Source of the DNA: Homalodisca vitripennis
Taxonomy: Eukaryota; Arthropoda; Insecta; Hemiptera; Cicadellidae
Reading direction: 5' to 3'
Length of the DNA: 64,000 nt
NCBI RefSeq assembly: GCF_021130785.1
Contig: NW_025777579.1
Span: 1 to 64,000 of the forward strand
Shown: positions 10,641-23,605 of the stretch, in pieces
Layout of the letters: each line of letters begins with the position of its first letter
Position numbering within the stretch: position 1 is the stretch's first letter
Translations under genes and position numbers: made by a program
The notes under the pieces: model-generated
Database searches by the model: none
Seen by the model: the letters and a program-made list of their open reading frames with translations, nothing else
What the model was told of the DNA's origin: nothing

Positions 10641-13180
10641 AATAACCTTAACTTTTAAATATGCTGCTCTGATATCCGATTACGGTATAAGATAACTGAA
10701 ATGAGTTCTGACTTCTTTCAGATATATTAAAATAAAACACATGTGTATAATTTAATTTAAATTATTATTGTTTCCATTAAAAACCTAGAATAAATATTCA
10801 AACTTTAAGGTTAGGTTCATCATTCGTTTTCATGATTATTTACTTTGAAGGATTACTTTCAAAGTTTTTAATTATTAGGATAACTAAGAAAATAATCTGA
10901 ACTAATATTTTTAAAGTGGAAATGAAAATAAAAACAGAATGATGTGTACATGGAAACACCTCATCCGTATTCTATACACACCACGGTAAACTTTATCAGT
11001 TTCCAACCGGTCTGTCGTCTATTCGATCCTCTAAGAAGTCCATGAAATAAGCTTTTTGGTCTATGATGTTTCTCGTTTAAGAAATCTCACAAATAATTAA
11101 TACAAAACAATATAATTAATTGAATATACTATTGTACTCTAAATAAGAAGGTTTTAAATTTTACTCACTAAAAAACCAATGTTTCTAAAAAAACATAATT
11201 ATTCTGATGCAATGCTATATGACATGGGATTTCATGTAAAGTTTATGAAGCGCATGATTACTTAACAACGTTACATCCTCTTCTAGTATTCATTTTAAAT
11301 TGATTTACTGTTATAAGCTAGTTCAAAATACCAAACATTAGACAGTATGGATTGATTTTATATTAGTGTTTATTTTACTTTTCAACTATACAAATATTTC
11401 TACTTTGTTATTAAAATCAGTAGTTGAATAATTGAACAGTGATGTGTTTTAGTATAAAATAGAACGGTAATATTATTACTATTCATGTCACCATTCTCGC
11501 ATTATAAAATAGTTATTCCTGACCAATAATAGATGGGGTTAAATTCGATATTGTAAATAATGTTAAATATTTCCATGCATTCATAAAGTCACTTTGTCTT
11601 TGAGTAGGTAATGTTTTTACTTTTCAGCACTTCAAAATCCATTTTTAATTTTTAGGCATTTTTCAAACGCATTTTCATAATAGGTTTAATAAATATAAAT
11701 GTATCAAAACTTATTATTTGAATGGTTTTCATAACAGATAGCCCTAATATACAGTAAAAGAAACCGTATCTAATTAATAACTAACTGTTTTTTGTTAATG
11801 GGTTTCAGTAGAATGAGTATATAGTAATAATATATAGAAGGGAAGAGTCAGGGTATGAATGTTCTATGAGTAGTGAAGAATTTATGTAAAAGTAAATTAT
11901 TACACAGAGTCCTAAATTTTACATTGATTTGTAAATTTTACTTTTTATACTTCTATGATATGGATTACGTAAGTATACATTATTTATTAAAAAAAAACAA
12001 AACTAAACAGGGTTTTTAAACAATTGCCTTAAAGAATATGCAATATTAATGAAAGTGTAAGGATAGTTTTTAGTTCTCAAGTGAAAGTTACCTCAAAGAT
12101 AACAATATTACTAAATGAAAATATCTAAGCTTTAGACGTTCTGAAAAGAGCCTTTAACTTTTCCGAGACTTTAAGTGCAAAACTACCATACCCTTTCTTT
12201 TATTTAAACAAAGATTACTCTTGTGTAATGTAACCCCCAATACTGATGTAATTATACCCCGATATTCAATGATATTTTCTTTTACATTGAGGACGTGCGT
12301 TTTTGAATTCATAAAATAATATCCCACAACAACTGAAACTCGGATCTTTTTCTTACCTAAGACGTAAGGGACGAGACGTAAAATAAATTACTTCTTGTAA
12401 ATAGTTTTTGTTGTACATAACGTTAATGTTGTTATAAATATAATCATCTGTACAGTAAGAATATCATTTGGAAAAGATCTCTATATTAAAAACTGTTTAT
12501 ACCTTTGTTTTATTTCCCTCAATTCAATTACTTCGTAATGTTCGTGAATTAAAACAAATGTTAGCCTGATGTAAAACATGCTCCATTATTTTCAAATCAA
12601 ATACTTTAGTTAAATTAAATCAAGATATTTTTAAAAACCCAAAGCTGCAATGCAAAAAAATTTTTGATAATTTAAGGACGTATTTACTATTATTGGTGAC
12701 CTTCAGATAAATGAATGAGTATATCAATGATAAATAGGGTAATATTTGAATGGAATTATTGTATAATTTAGATTTAATATTAAAACTAAAATTAAGTGGA
12801 AAAGAAAACATTACAAAAATTGCAAATAATTTAAAATTTATCAAAAATATATAATCCACCCAAAAGGTGAAAAGTCAAAGTACAAAAGTTTAACTAATCC
12901 AAAACTTAAAATATTCTAAAAATGTCAAATTAAAATTTTAAAACCATACAAATTGTTAAAATGAACGCAAGGTAAAAAAAATTATTTCACAAGTCTTTTG
13001 AAGAAGTTAAATTACACATCGTATATAGTAATAAACAGGAAACTTCTTATTTATATATTTTAATTATTAATTATTTTAAACTTTTTTCAAAATTTTCATA
13101 CTCCAAAATAAACAGGAAGTAATTTTAATTTACATTTTAAATAATAAAGTAAACTAATTTAATAAACTCGCATCAGGAAT
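10641..13180. other. AT-rich non-coding DNA (probable cadherin intron)
   Basis: Nothing recognisable. The open frame at 12620-12859 (-) is a low-complexity AT frame. Confidence 0.5.
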
Positions 13181-13490
13181 TACAATTATTGACGATTGCA
13201 GAAGCAGCCTATTCCGTAGGCGCACTGTTTACCACACACACGACTTATCATATACTCAACCAGTCCATCAGTTTGTGCCAGGAGCATAGATTGTATAGTA
13301 GTAGGGAGGGTAGGTGAGATGGTCAGGCCGCACTGACCAAACATGAAACAAAATAACCGATCAGGTTCGCTCACCGGTACCCAAACAATGGGCCGCTGAC
13401 AAACACTAAAACACAAGTCGTTGCCTGATTCAACAAAGGGGCCTAGTCATCGGCCATTTTGGGCCAAAACCTTTACACTACGTTACAGTT
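13181..13490. other. GC-richer islet with a cysteine-containing minus frame, unidentified
   Basis: About 300 bp is richer in GC than its surroundings. The minus strand is open at 13186-13416 with six cysteines in 76 codons, ending in CGKQCAYGIGCFCNRQ. No domain is recognised. Plus-strand frames are broken. It could be a repeat fragment, or a host exon of the missing EGF-like region in a damaged state, but neither can be shown. Confidence 0.2.
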
Positions 13491-13667
13491 TAAGAGGCTT
13501 TGAAGGTTGGGAAATTAATACACACAAGTATTTTAGTACTATTTTACTGTTGAAGCATTGTAGAAAATGTTTACCTAATAAGGACTATAAATGTTTCATT
13601 GTTTAGTGAAAAAATCATAGCACAGAATGTTTTTACTGCAAAAAATTATTATCCCGCGTATGTTTTA

Positions 13668-13703
13668 CAATAATATACAAATAGCCCCGTTTGTATATTA
13701 TTT
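13668..13703. repeat. Short perfect hairpin
   Basis: AATAATATACAAA at 13669-13681 and its exact reverse complement at 13690-13702 flank an 8-nt loop containing CCCC. No function is assigned; AT-rich hairpins of this size occur by chance or as remnants of small foldback elements. Confidence 0.6.
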
Positions 13704-14047
13704 TATTTTTAGTTATTATTACTATTACTTTTTTAAGAAATTTGCAGGTTAACGAATTAACAGCTAGTATATTACATAAACTTTCTTTTATTAGATTGTC
13801 AATATCAAGTGGAATGTCACAATTCAACACAGTAACTCCTGTTTTAAAAATAATATGATTCAAATTTACCTATATACACAATTTTTGAAGCTTATAGGTC
13901 AAGTGAAACTATACACCAGTGCAGTAAAATACGTAAAATATGTTCGTACTGGTAATTTAGTCTAACAAAAAAGGTAGTTAATAGTTTCTTTTGAAGAATT
14001 TTATGATAGAATATTGGAGTTATAACTGTAATAGCTAATATCTACAG

Positions 14048-14239
14048 GTAGTATCAGGTAGTGGTCCACCAGGTACCATGGACGTCGCTGCCAGCAGAAA
14101 ATCCGACGACTCCTTCTTAACGGTGACCGTGCTTCCCACCCTCCACCCATGTCACGCGTCCCACCCTTCAGTTGACCTCATCATGAAGAAAGAGAGTGGC
14201 CTTATCCTGTTACGCCTCCAGAAGAGGATCAATGAATAG
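14048..14239 (+). CDS. Probable cadherin laminin-G exon (start of domain)
   Basis: After the acceptor-like TAATATCTACAG the frame is open for 63 codons. Its second half, LHPCHASHPSVDLIMKK followed by ESGLILL, matches the start of a laminin-G domain, where P-x(3)-C-x(2)-SH-x-S-x-(D/E)-(L/F) precedes a G-L-(I/L)-(L/I) strand. In type III cadherins a laminin-G domain lies between the membrane-proximal region and the transmembrane helix, exactly where this exon falls between its neighbours. GC content is clearly higher than in the flanks. The frame runs into a TAG at 14237-14239 and no good donor is seen before it, so the 3' end is uncertain or the exon is damaged. The rest of the domain was not found. 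Confidence 0.45.
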   Translation, partial: VVSGSGPPGTMDVAASRKSDDSFLTVTVLPTLHPCHASHPSVDLIMKKESGLILLRLQKRINE

Positions 14240-16658
14240 AGATTGATGAGTAAAGTCTACAATATTATCTGTAGTTTAAAGACAGCTTAACAATTTTAAC
14301 ATTCAACATTTTATTAAGAGGAAAATAAATAAGAGACAATTGAATTGTGAAATTTGAATTATATTACAGGACATTGTGAACCATCTCATTAATAAATTGC
14401 ACGTTTTTGAGAACATTTAAACGTAAAAAAGAGATGTATCATAATTTTCCCCCAAGCTCACACAAGATACATGTATAAACACAAAACTCACTTAATATTT
14501 ATCATCTAGGTAACTCCAACCTGGTAACCACAACTTAATAAGCAGTGTATAACCTAAATTAACTTAACCATAGTTAATAGTATACTAAACACTATCTAAC
14601 CTTAAATAACCTATAACTTAATTCCAGAAGACAAAGTTCCTTTGTTTATCCTAGATTCTTATTTTTCACTCTCTAGTACACATTCGGTCCCATAGTATCA
14701 TATTTCTTCGACCTTTCTATAAATTTCATTCTGCACTACAAACCTTGTCCTATATCGTTTCAAAATTACAAATAAAATACTATATTAAATCTACAACAAT
14801 CGTGATACTAAGTACCGATTACTAATAAAAACAACTTATTAATATGTATATATGGAAAACTTAGTCATATAAGTTTCACTAAGTCATATAAACATTAGAA
14901 TATATAACAAATAGTTATTACTATTGGTCAAGTGGACCTTGACGTGGTCCTAAATCCCTCCTTTAATACACCAGGCTTTATATACGCCACATCTATATTG
15001 CAATCAATATCAGAATGTTTTAGGTTGAGCCGAGCTCCAATTAGTTTCACATGACATAAAAAGTTAAAATCGGTTAATCAATTACGAACCAAACTCTTCT
15101 ACAAGTGTAGAGATTATTCAAAAAAGTTTTTATCATATTGTCCTTATGTTTTATTTCATATTTTATTAAATATGCAAATTGTAAAAAAATATTCATATTG
15201 CAACTAATAAAAACAAGCAGATGCACGTTATTCTTTAATATCACATAGCTAAATCTGTGAAATAAAGTTTTTTATTCGTCTTTTAATAAAACTGCGTAGA
15301 TCTTTTCTCTAAAAATGAAATAAATAACATAACTTGAAAGCAATTTTAATGTGCAAATAATAAAGAGTAAGAATATTGACTGTTACTTTAAATAAAATAA
15401 AGTGGGAGAGTTTATTTAAGCAAAGAAATTAGGAAGAATATTTATCAAATATATAACTAAATATATATACGTAAAGATAGATAATGAAAAGTGATTTAAA
15501 TTTCATAGATCTTATCGGAACTGCAATATACGAGTACATTAATAAATAATTATTCTTCAATTTATTTAGAACTTGTAATATTCCCAAATTGCTTAGTTTA
15601 TTTTATTCATTTATAGTGATAAATTTATTGTAAAAAACATATATAGACCATCAATCTCACGTTTTTTCCTTATTATTAATTATAAATTTTATACTTACGA
15701 TAAAAAAATAATAAAAGAAATCATCGATTAAAATACTACATTTTTAACATTTATTTCATTTACGACAAATCTATTTTAGTAGATGTATTATGGCCTTAGA
15801 AGTTAAAAGTGAAAACTAACTTTAACTTGACAAAATTTAGAAATTAAAAGCTAATATAATTAAGATTTTAATAATGATTAATGGTATTGTTCTACAAGCA
15901 TAAACATATCTAAAAACTAAATATGTACATAATAGTATTTAGTCTGCAACTGTGTCTAGTAGCAAATCACAGCTATATAATATTTAACCACACACATAAT
16001 CTGTTGAAACTGATCGCTGAAGCAATATTTTTACTACCTGGTAAACGATTGATAATTATAGAGATTGATAAAGCGTTTGCAATATAAACTAAGAACTACA
16101 TAGCACTCACTCAATCGTAACGCAAAAAAATAATATTGGATACCCATCCCTTTCAATTTAGTTTTAGTTCTAATACGTAACAGGAAGATTATAAATAAAT
16201 ATGGTACATTTTTAGATCATGTTGTGCTTATAATATAATTAGGCTTTTATTATTAGGGTAAACATTGCAGCTGAATTTTTTTACATTCAAATGAACCGAA
16301 ACTTGTAGATGGAAGTATTGTTGAAGACTAAACCACATTGTCTTCTCTGTAATTGCTTTATTCAAACTTGACACTTTGCTTAGACTAAGTTCTCGTGAAC
16401 TGCGCAGTGATATGTAGATTCCTTACATTAACATAACTTTGTATTCATCTGATATGGAGTTGAGCTACTTAGTTTATGGACTTACCTTACCTCCCTTTTC
16501 ATTATTACACCTCTGATACGATACTTTCTAAAACTACATTACTTAGGCCTATTATCTAACAGGCATTATTTCTTATATTTTAAATAGTTGTGACGATTGA
16601 GCATTTTAAAATGATATCCCACGTACTACAGATAGTTTACGATTTGTTTCTTTTATAG
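14240..16658. other. AT-rich probable cadherin intron
   Basis: No exon was recognised, although the rest of the laminin-G domain and the first part of the transmembrane helix should lie here if the gene is complete. The 3' end is a good acceptor: TTTGTTTCTTTTATAG. Confidence 0.45.
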
Positions 16659-16844
16659 TGCTGGCTTTTGTTCTGCACAATCAAAGGCGAGATGTCCCGA
16701 TGAAGAAGGCAAGGCCAGAGGATGACATAAGGGAAAATATTATCAGTTACAACGACGAAGATGGTGGTAAAGACGATATGACCGGCTTCAACAGGAGTAC
16801 ACTTAAAGTTCCGTTGGAGAGCTACTCTAAAGAAACTATTAAAA
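16659..16844 (+). CDS. Classical cadherin exon: membrane exit and juxtamembrane cytoplasmic tail
   Basis: This 186-nt exon has a clear acceptor (CTTTTATAG) and a near-consensus donor (AAAA|GTAAGT). It enters with two bases, TG. It encodes LAFVLHNQRRDV, the end of the transmembrane helix plus its basic stop-transfer residues, then an acidic PEDDIRENIISYNDEDGG and KDDMTGFNRSTLKVPL. The RENI-x-YxDE-GG-xDDMT-xF-x(3)-L-x-(V/I)P motif is the hallmark of the juxtamembrane, p120-catenin-binding part of classical cadherins, which controls stability at adherens junctions. This is the strongest host-gene evidence in the window. Some normally invariant positions differ (GF for AF, NRST for DITP), suggesting a divergent paralogue. 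It ends in phase 1 (a lone A), which matches the exon at 18760. Confidence 0.85.
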
Positions 16845-18759
16845 GTAAGTTCATACTAAACAATTATTACGATACTATTTATATTGATAAATTTAATGAT
16901 CCTGTTTATATGAAACAATATTTTATATACTTTAATGGCTTCACACGTAAATAGTTTATAACAAGGAATATGTTAGCAAATAAATAAATTACTAAATATA
17001 TATAGTTTATTAATTACGGTAATCATAAAAAAATATTAAATGATATTTATGTTGAACCAAAATAATAAAAAGTGGATATAAATCTATAAAATATATATTT
17101 CTTCTTGTTTCTATTTATAATATCACGAAAACGAAATAATGTATTTTTATCGATTGTTATAAAATTTACTAACATAGTGTACAAAGTAATAATCTATTTA
17201 TTCGGTATACTTCGAATGAATTACACTGCATACTTACTGGATAATTCATAATAATATATTAGTTCATAATAAAAAAATTGTACATGTGAGAGTTAATAGC
17301 TTTTAATTAACTCGTCAAAAATAATAGCTGATATTTTCTGATACTTTAATATTTACAATAAATTGTGTGAATGCTAAAAAATATAGTAAAACTATTGTAG
17401 ATAAAATATACCAATATATGAATTGTGTTTAAACACGATGTACGTAACCTTGGTTTTTTTAGAAATATAATAATATGAAGACGAAGTTCAGACACGAAAA
17501 GTAAGATACACCATTATAAAATGACTAATCTCATATTTAGACTAAATTTTAACTTTTACTTTGAGAGCCTAATAAACACAAAATTTAACAATTTAAGTTA
17601 ATATTTCAACTTATGCAGAGATAAAGTATAGGCAAACTTGAAAACCAGAATAACCTCTTATGGAATCTCCACGTAGTTCGCTAGATATTAATCAAATTTA
17701 AGTTAATAAATCAAGCGATAGAATTTAATGATAAAAAAAAGTTTTAAATGTCTCTTAATACCTCACAACTGTTATTATAAATCAAATACACCAGCAATAC
17801 AATACAATGTGGTGTAATTTGTTCTAAAATCATCATTCCTTGGTATCACAACTTCAAATCTCAAAAATATGTGCAATAAATTTATATATAATTAACAGCT
17901 ATTTAATACTATTACAACACCCAACCAAAAATAACCGATTTATTATACTCACATTTAAATAAACTACAAAATTTTATACCCACGTAGTAGGGAAGCAAAC
18001 TCTTAACTCTTAAAATTATTCAAATGTTCAACTAGACAACTGTTCCAGTACTCAAAAACTGCCTTGGGCGAAATAGATACATGAATTTTGTTTAGTTACA
18101 ATAAGTCACACATCTTTAGACTTTCTTTCCTCGCTTATGCATATTTTATTTAACTATAATAAGCTTGTTTAAGTGGAAAAAGTCCTATATTAATTACTAA
18201 ACATTACAAAGTATTTAATGACATCCACCGAAATTTAATAATTTAGTGAGCCTAATAACGATGGAGGTTAATCTTGGTTCTGGAGGGGAGACCCACTTGA
18301 ATTTACAAAAAAAAAAATTGGATACTTTTTAAAGGTATCGTTAAAAAAATAGTTCTTTATATATTTTTCGCATTGATTTGATTTCTACTTTAGATGCAAT
18401 TTAAGAAATATAAAATGTCCCTTACCGTCTGTTTTCGCGGAAATGTGATAATTTAAAATGTTCATAATTAAGTTTAACAACATATAAACCAAAAGATCTC
18501 CCGATAGTTATTACGTTAACCTTATTTGGATATGAAAGAAAGTAGTTTATACAGATTTCTATTTACTGTGATGCTTTTCGAAATCAATTATTTTATCCTT
18601 AGACATGATACATTGATGATAAAAATCCTTCTTTTATGACGTACTCACAAAATATTAACCTATATTTAAAGTTTGTGTAGTAGTAACAATGAATTATACA
18701 TATCCATTTGCTCCAAAGACATCTTTATTTTTTATATTTGTTTTTATTTTCATTTTCAG
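16845..18759. other. AT-rich probable cadherin intron
   Basis: It begins GTAAGT and ends with a long pyrimidine-rich tract and TTTTCAG. No other feature was recognised inside. Confidence 0.6.
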
Positions 18760-18891
18760 TGGTAGAGCGTCCTTGTCTACAGGCAGTGCGGTAATATAAA
18801 AAAGAACATGATCTGTTAAGCTACAATGATTTCAGTAACTACGATGAAAAAATAATAGGCAGCCTTGCAAGTTCAATATTGTCTTCCATAG
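18760..18891 (+). CDS. Probable cadherin catenin-binding tail exon, with in-frame stop
   Basis: The acceptor is excellent (TTTTTATTTTCATTTTCAG). The exon starts TG, which joins the lone A of the previous exon to make ATG and continues VERPCLQAVR. A TAA at 18792-18794 then interrupts, and the same frame goes on: YKKEHDLLSYNDFSNYDEK, then IIGSLASSILSS. The DD-x(2)-(N/H)Y...GSL(S/A)S pattern is that of the beta-catenin-binding part of classical cadherin tails, though divergent. The frame is open to a TAA at 18906; a donor-like G|GTACAG at 18892 would end the exon earlier. The internal stop means one of four things: decay, a truncated tail in the living protein, a sequencing error, or a wrong call for the second half. 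Confidence 0.5.
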
Positions 18892-19191
18892 GTACAGGCA
18901 AATATTAAAATTAGTGCCAGTCACAACGATCTTCAAAAATAAATGCACTTCAAGCCAAGTAAAATAAAGCAATTCATTCAAATCATTATTAAAGACATTA
19001 CAAATATAATGGAATGGGCAAAAAAATTCAAGATCTAAATTAGATCGTAGTAGTAATATTAAATAAATCATTATTACTAATTTACGGCAACAAAGTTCAA
19101 TATATATTTGAAAAATTCTAAATATAAATGTGAATGGACAAGTTGTACCGTACTGCCGCAAAACAGAGAGATTGCCATACAGTTTTTTCAG

Positions 19192-19241
19192 GTGTGCACT
19201 CTCTGAAAAGACTTGAAAACTTTTTTTTCAAGCGAGGTTAA
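19192..19241 (+). CDS. Possible last cadherin exon
   Basis: A TTTTTTCAG acceptor precedes GT GTG CAC TCT..., which joins in phase with the G left at 18891 and gives VHSLKRLENFFFKRG before a TAA at 19239-19241. Classical cadherin tails end in a (G/S)xRFxxLAxxYG-like segment; the resemblance here is weak (basic and aromatic residues only). It is kept because acceptor, phase and stop agree. Confidence 0.2.
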
Positions 19242-19326
19242 ACACTACTGGTGAAAATAACCAATATTTCTTTGCTTTAATTACTGCAACTTACATTACA
19301 TGACTGTATCACTTGGTGAAAGATAA

Positions 19327-19329
<3 letters not shown>

Positions 19330-19410
<81 letters not shown>

Positions 19411-19442
19411 TATATATATATTATATATATATATATATATAT
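19330..19442. repeat. Long TA microsatellite
   Basis: Almost uninterrupted (TA)n of about 110 bp. Confidence 0.95.
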
Positions 19443-20728
19443 TGTCAAGCAAATCCAACCAATATTAATTGCTAGTTATTTTTCGATAACTCTTAATGTT
19501 TAAGATGGCGTACGTTTATAGAAGGATATAACTCATTCATTATCAGTTCTATGTTTACATACAAAATTTGTGATTAAATGATTATGCAGTTGTGATTAAC
19601 TAAATCGAGTTAAGTTTGTAAAAAGAAATTACTATGACTATAAGATATTTTTCTTTTAAGGTTTCTTGATTCTGGAGATTCTAGATATATATTTATATTA
19701 TGAAGTGTTACGTATATATTTAAATCCCAAAATTTATAGTTATTCTCTTATTAAACTATTCAAATTAAACATGTAATCTAATAATGCATCTTAAATTTTT
19801 TATTTAGAGATGATGACTATATGTGAAATCTACCTTTCTTCAAATTTAAAATGAAGGTATATTTTAAAAAGCACATGTTTATATAAATGAAAAATTTACC
19901 AATATGTATATTATGAAACATTTATTTCTAGTAAATAAATATTTTATCCTACCAAAAAAAATATATGCTGCTGTATTAACAGTGCTTAAGCATATCGATA
20001 TTATTATAATTTAAGCTTCCAACTGTTACTTTTGTTACAGGTTAATCTTATAGGTTTAGGTTTGAAAGCATTTAAATAAAGCATAGATTAAGTATATATA
20101 ACAGAGATATGTAAAAAACGAATTAACTCTATATAAATTGCTTTTGATGTTCACTGAGGACGAGTGCATAAAAAGATAACTTGCTTTGTTTGGCCTTGCC
20201 TTTACCCTCACCACACATAGAGCTATATATATATTTGCAAACCAACATATGTGAGATGGCTGTATATTAAGAATCACAAAGTTAATATAAGTGTTTCACG
20301 GGGTGAATAATGAAAACACAGAAAGTTCTTGTTATTGACACTAACTGTAAGCAGTAATCTGAAAAGTTTGAGGGAACTTTCATCAAAGTTGAGAAATATA
20401 AAGGAGTAAGAAAGTTCTAGAATGAGTTGTATTGTAGCTTTATTAAGATCTGAACCTTATTCAACCAAAGCTTTCACGTGTTATTTTCTGCGTCTTGTTA
20501 GTTAAAGCTTTAACTAAAGCAAAAAGTTTTTTTTCCACAGCTCTTAGGAAATATAATATTTTATAAAGTGTGTATATACTATATCATAGTACTGGCCGAG
20601 TAAGTTTAAACTAGTATATGAACTATAGTAGTATTTAATAAAGATTACAACAAAAATTACTTTAATAGAACTAATACTTATTAGTTGCCTTTCTTCGTAC
20701 CTATATATTTTATATCCTTTCTAATGTG

Positions 20729-20774
<46 letters not shown>

Positions 20775-21996
20775 GTGTAATAAATTTGTTCCGATATATT
20801 ATGGCATAGTTGGATAAAATCACCGCAACACCTAATAAGTCGTTGAATGTTTCAGCTCGAATTTTATTAAAGATAATACTATATATACAAGGCAGCTTCT
20901 ATGACTGCTTACATCATATCGTATATGGAACCATGTTAACCATCATTTGTTAATGTAAGATTTCACAACAATGCAGTAGTTTCACTCAATACAAATCTTC
21001 AGAAATTCAATATGTTAATATAGCTATATAAGTGGCAATAATATTGTTTACGTACAAAATACACATTATTATTATACATTTTTCACAAGGATCAGTAATA
21101 TATTAACATTATAATTAACATTAAATTTATATACAATAAAAGTAGGGAAAATTGATTTTTCATTAGCAGGTGCATATTAAAATAAAATACTGCACTCTGT
21201 TTCTGTAATTAAATATGTGTGTGTTTATTAAATATCGTTAGTAAGCTTCCATCTACTAATACATATTTGTGACTAAAAATTTCCATGCCTAAAACTGAAG
21301 CCGTAGTTAGTGAGTTTGTTTATGTTGAGTTTCACTTTTGCAAAACAATCCTGGACCTACAAAAATAGACAGTATATTAAAAATCAAGATCAAGAACAAT
21401 TTATATAATGAGAGTTATACCAGGATGGTAAATTTATTTAGAGCAGTATTAGAGCCTGAAAACTATTTCGAAAGCCTTACACGGTAAAATTCCATGATTG
21501 ATGTTCAAATATGAATGTTTAAATCTTAAATATAGAACATTTTTACGAATATCTGTTACAAAAGGGGAAATTTCATAGATAATCCCTGTTTTAGATAATA
21601 AGTCTAAACGTTATTATATTAATTGCATAGACATATCTAGCATGACCTAGATGGGGGTGTAACCAATACAACCACCCCATCCTAGTAGGGGGTTTTTCCG
21701 TACATCCTAGTAAAAACGAGAGAACTACTCCCTCCCCAAAACGGAAATATGATATGTGTTAGGAATATTGAATATTTTAATTTTGTAGGCATTACTATCA
21801 TTTTTATTCTATGCACCATAAAAGGCTAAGACATTTCCAAAATATTACATTTTGGAAACCGGCTGTTAAAACAAAAGAATATCAGAAAAGGATGCTGTTT
21901 AAACAGAATAACAGATGATAAGAAAAAAGTGCTATATCTTAAAAAATCAAAAACACACCCTCCAGTAGGACTTATACATACTAAAATTGCATTCCA

Positions 21997-22044
<48 letters not shown>

Positions 22045-23443
22045 CTGTGTGTTTTCATTACTAAAATTATGTATACTTTGCATTAAAATGTTTTCAATTT
22101 CAAAACACGTTTTGAAACAAAACATGCTGATAAAAAATATTGGGCTATGAATTAGCATATACTTTTATAGAGGATAAATTTACAGTACAAACGACTATAA
22201 ACATGTTGATAAATTAACTTCATAGTTGTGTGTTTTTTACCTATACTGAGTGGTAATTTCCACTGTATTTATTGTGCACAACATATGAGGGTCACGCAAC
22301 ACAAGAAAACAACAATATAAGAATCTTAGATATAGGATTTCTATCAAAACGTTTAGCAAATATTACTAATGTTTTATAATTTAAAAAAGTTATTTATTTT
22401 ATTATTATTTAATTGATTTTATTATTTCCCAATCAATCTGTGATAATGTTTTGGCCTCACCGTATAAAGTCACTAATATTTGCCATGCACTCATCTTGAG
22501 TTGAAGTACTCCTCGTCCAGTGCCAGGAATATGTGATAAATTTACCACACCATCGCTCTAAGTTGATCTAATAAATATAAGTATTTATGAAATATTCAAG
22601 GAAATTAGTTTTCAAACCAGGTTTTGTTATTTAGGATAATTTCTTAGCTACTCTTGTATTAAAATAAAATGTATTTTGAATTATATTTTAAAACTTGTTT
22701 TATACCATACAAATTTCACTTAAATTTAGTCTTATATTATAAATATTGTCTTAACAAAAACAATGTTAAATATAAATAAACTTTAGTGCACTGGGAAGAC
22801 ATGACACCATACACGATAAACATGATTCCTAAGCAGAGTGAAGCAACCAAGTTTTCTATACAAAACGATGGGAGGGGTGAACGATGAAGTTGTACACCTT
22901 ATGATACAATGAGGAAACTTCTCCCTTTGCACTACATTGGATAGCTGCTGGATACCATCAGAGCTCTTTTCTGGCCCTGTCTATCCGACTGTTTTCCGCA
23001 CGTATCTCGAAAAGTAATTAAAAAACATTTTTTTACTCAAAACAGACGGGAAAGACAACACTTGAATTGTGTTATCCATAAGAGTGACAGGCTTCACTAA
23101 TACTCAGCACATAAAATATTGAATGACAGTCGTTGATAACGTGTATTTAATGATAGTTAAGGTAGCATTCATTTCCCCTTTCCACCTAGTGCAGCGTCTG
23201 AAATCTGACACTGGTACTGATCATAATTTGTAATTTGAAAAACTTAAAACTAAGAATATAATAAAACAATTTGATATAAAAAATAAAGTTACTCTCAGAA
23301 AACCATAAAACGATGATAAAAGTGACTTATAACTGACTTTAAATATGTGAATTTTAGTTTTACCCTGCATTTCTATATACTTATATTAATTCCACTGCAT
23401 CAATAATGAAATTAAATCTATTTGCTAAACTCCATAAAGGGGT
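19443..23443. other. AT-rich non-coding DNA with TA tracts
   Basis: TA microsatellites lie at about 20731-20772 and 21997-22041. A GC-richer patch near 21650-21740 and another near 22850-23060 contain no recognisable frame. The open frame at 21929-22150 is created by the TA tract. No gene is supported. Confidence 0.55.
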
Positions 23444-23605
23444 ATGTTTTTTATAGTTCCTTTTATTAAAGAAATATGTAGGTATTGCTTTAACAATGAA
23501 AATCTGTACCGTGATAAAAAACTTAAAAACATATTAGGTGATGTAACTGCTTATGATGAAGTATTACTTAAAGTAATAAAAACTCATTTTAAAAATTCTA
23601 ATTAA
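23444..23605 (+). CDS. Short open frame or exon with CxxC, unidentified
   Basis: A 53-codon frame starts at an ATG and also has a good acceptor (TTTTTTATAG) at 23456, so it could be a terminal exon. It reads IKEICRYCFNNENLYRDK and later VTAYDEVLLKVIKTHF before a TAA. The composition looks protein-like for such AT-rich DNA, and the CRYC start with a following (N/D)ENL resembles the beginning of zinc-finger-associated or other CxxC zinc domains. There is no second cysteine pair and no confirmed partner exon. It may be a host exon, a fragment of a domesticated or transposon protein, or chance. Confidence 0.3.
   Translation: MFFIVPFIKEICRYCFNNENLYRDKKLKNILGDVTAYDEVLLKVIKTHFKNSN

Noticed and set aside
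13668..13703. Hairpin resembling a rho-independent terminator
   Set aside because: The window is eukaryotic and the hairpin is AT-rich without functional context.
18832..19161. 109-codon minus-strand frame
   Set aside because: It lies opposite the probable cadherin tail exon and adjoining AT-rich intron, and has no domain.
21929..22150. Open frame with a repeated Tyr-Ile stretch
   Set aside because: The frame is produced by a (TA)n microsatellite.
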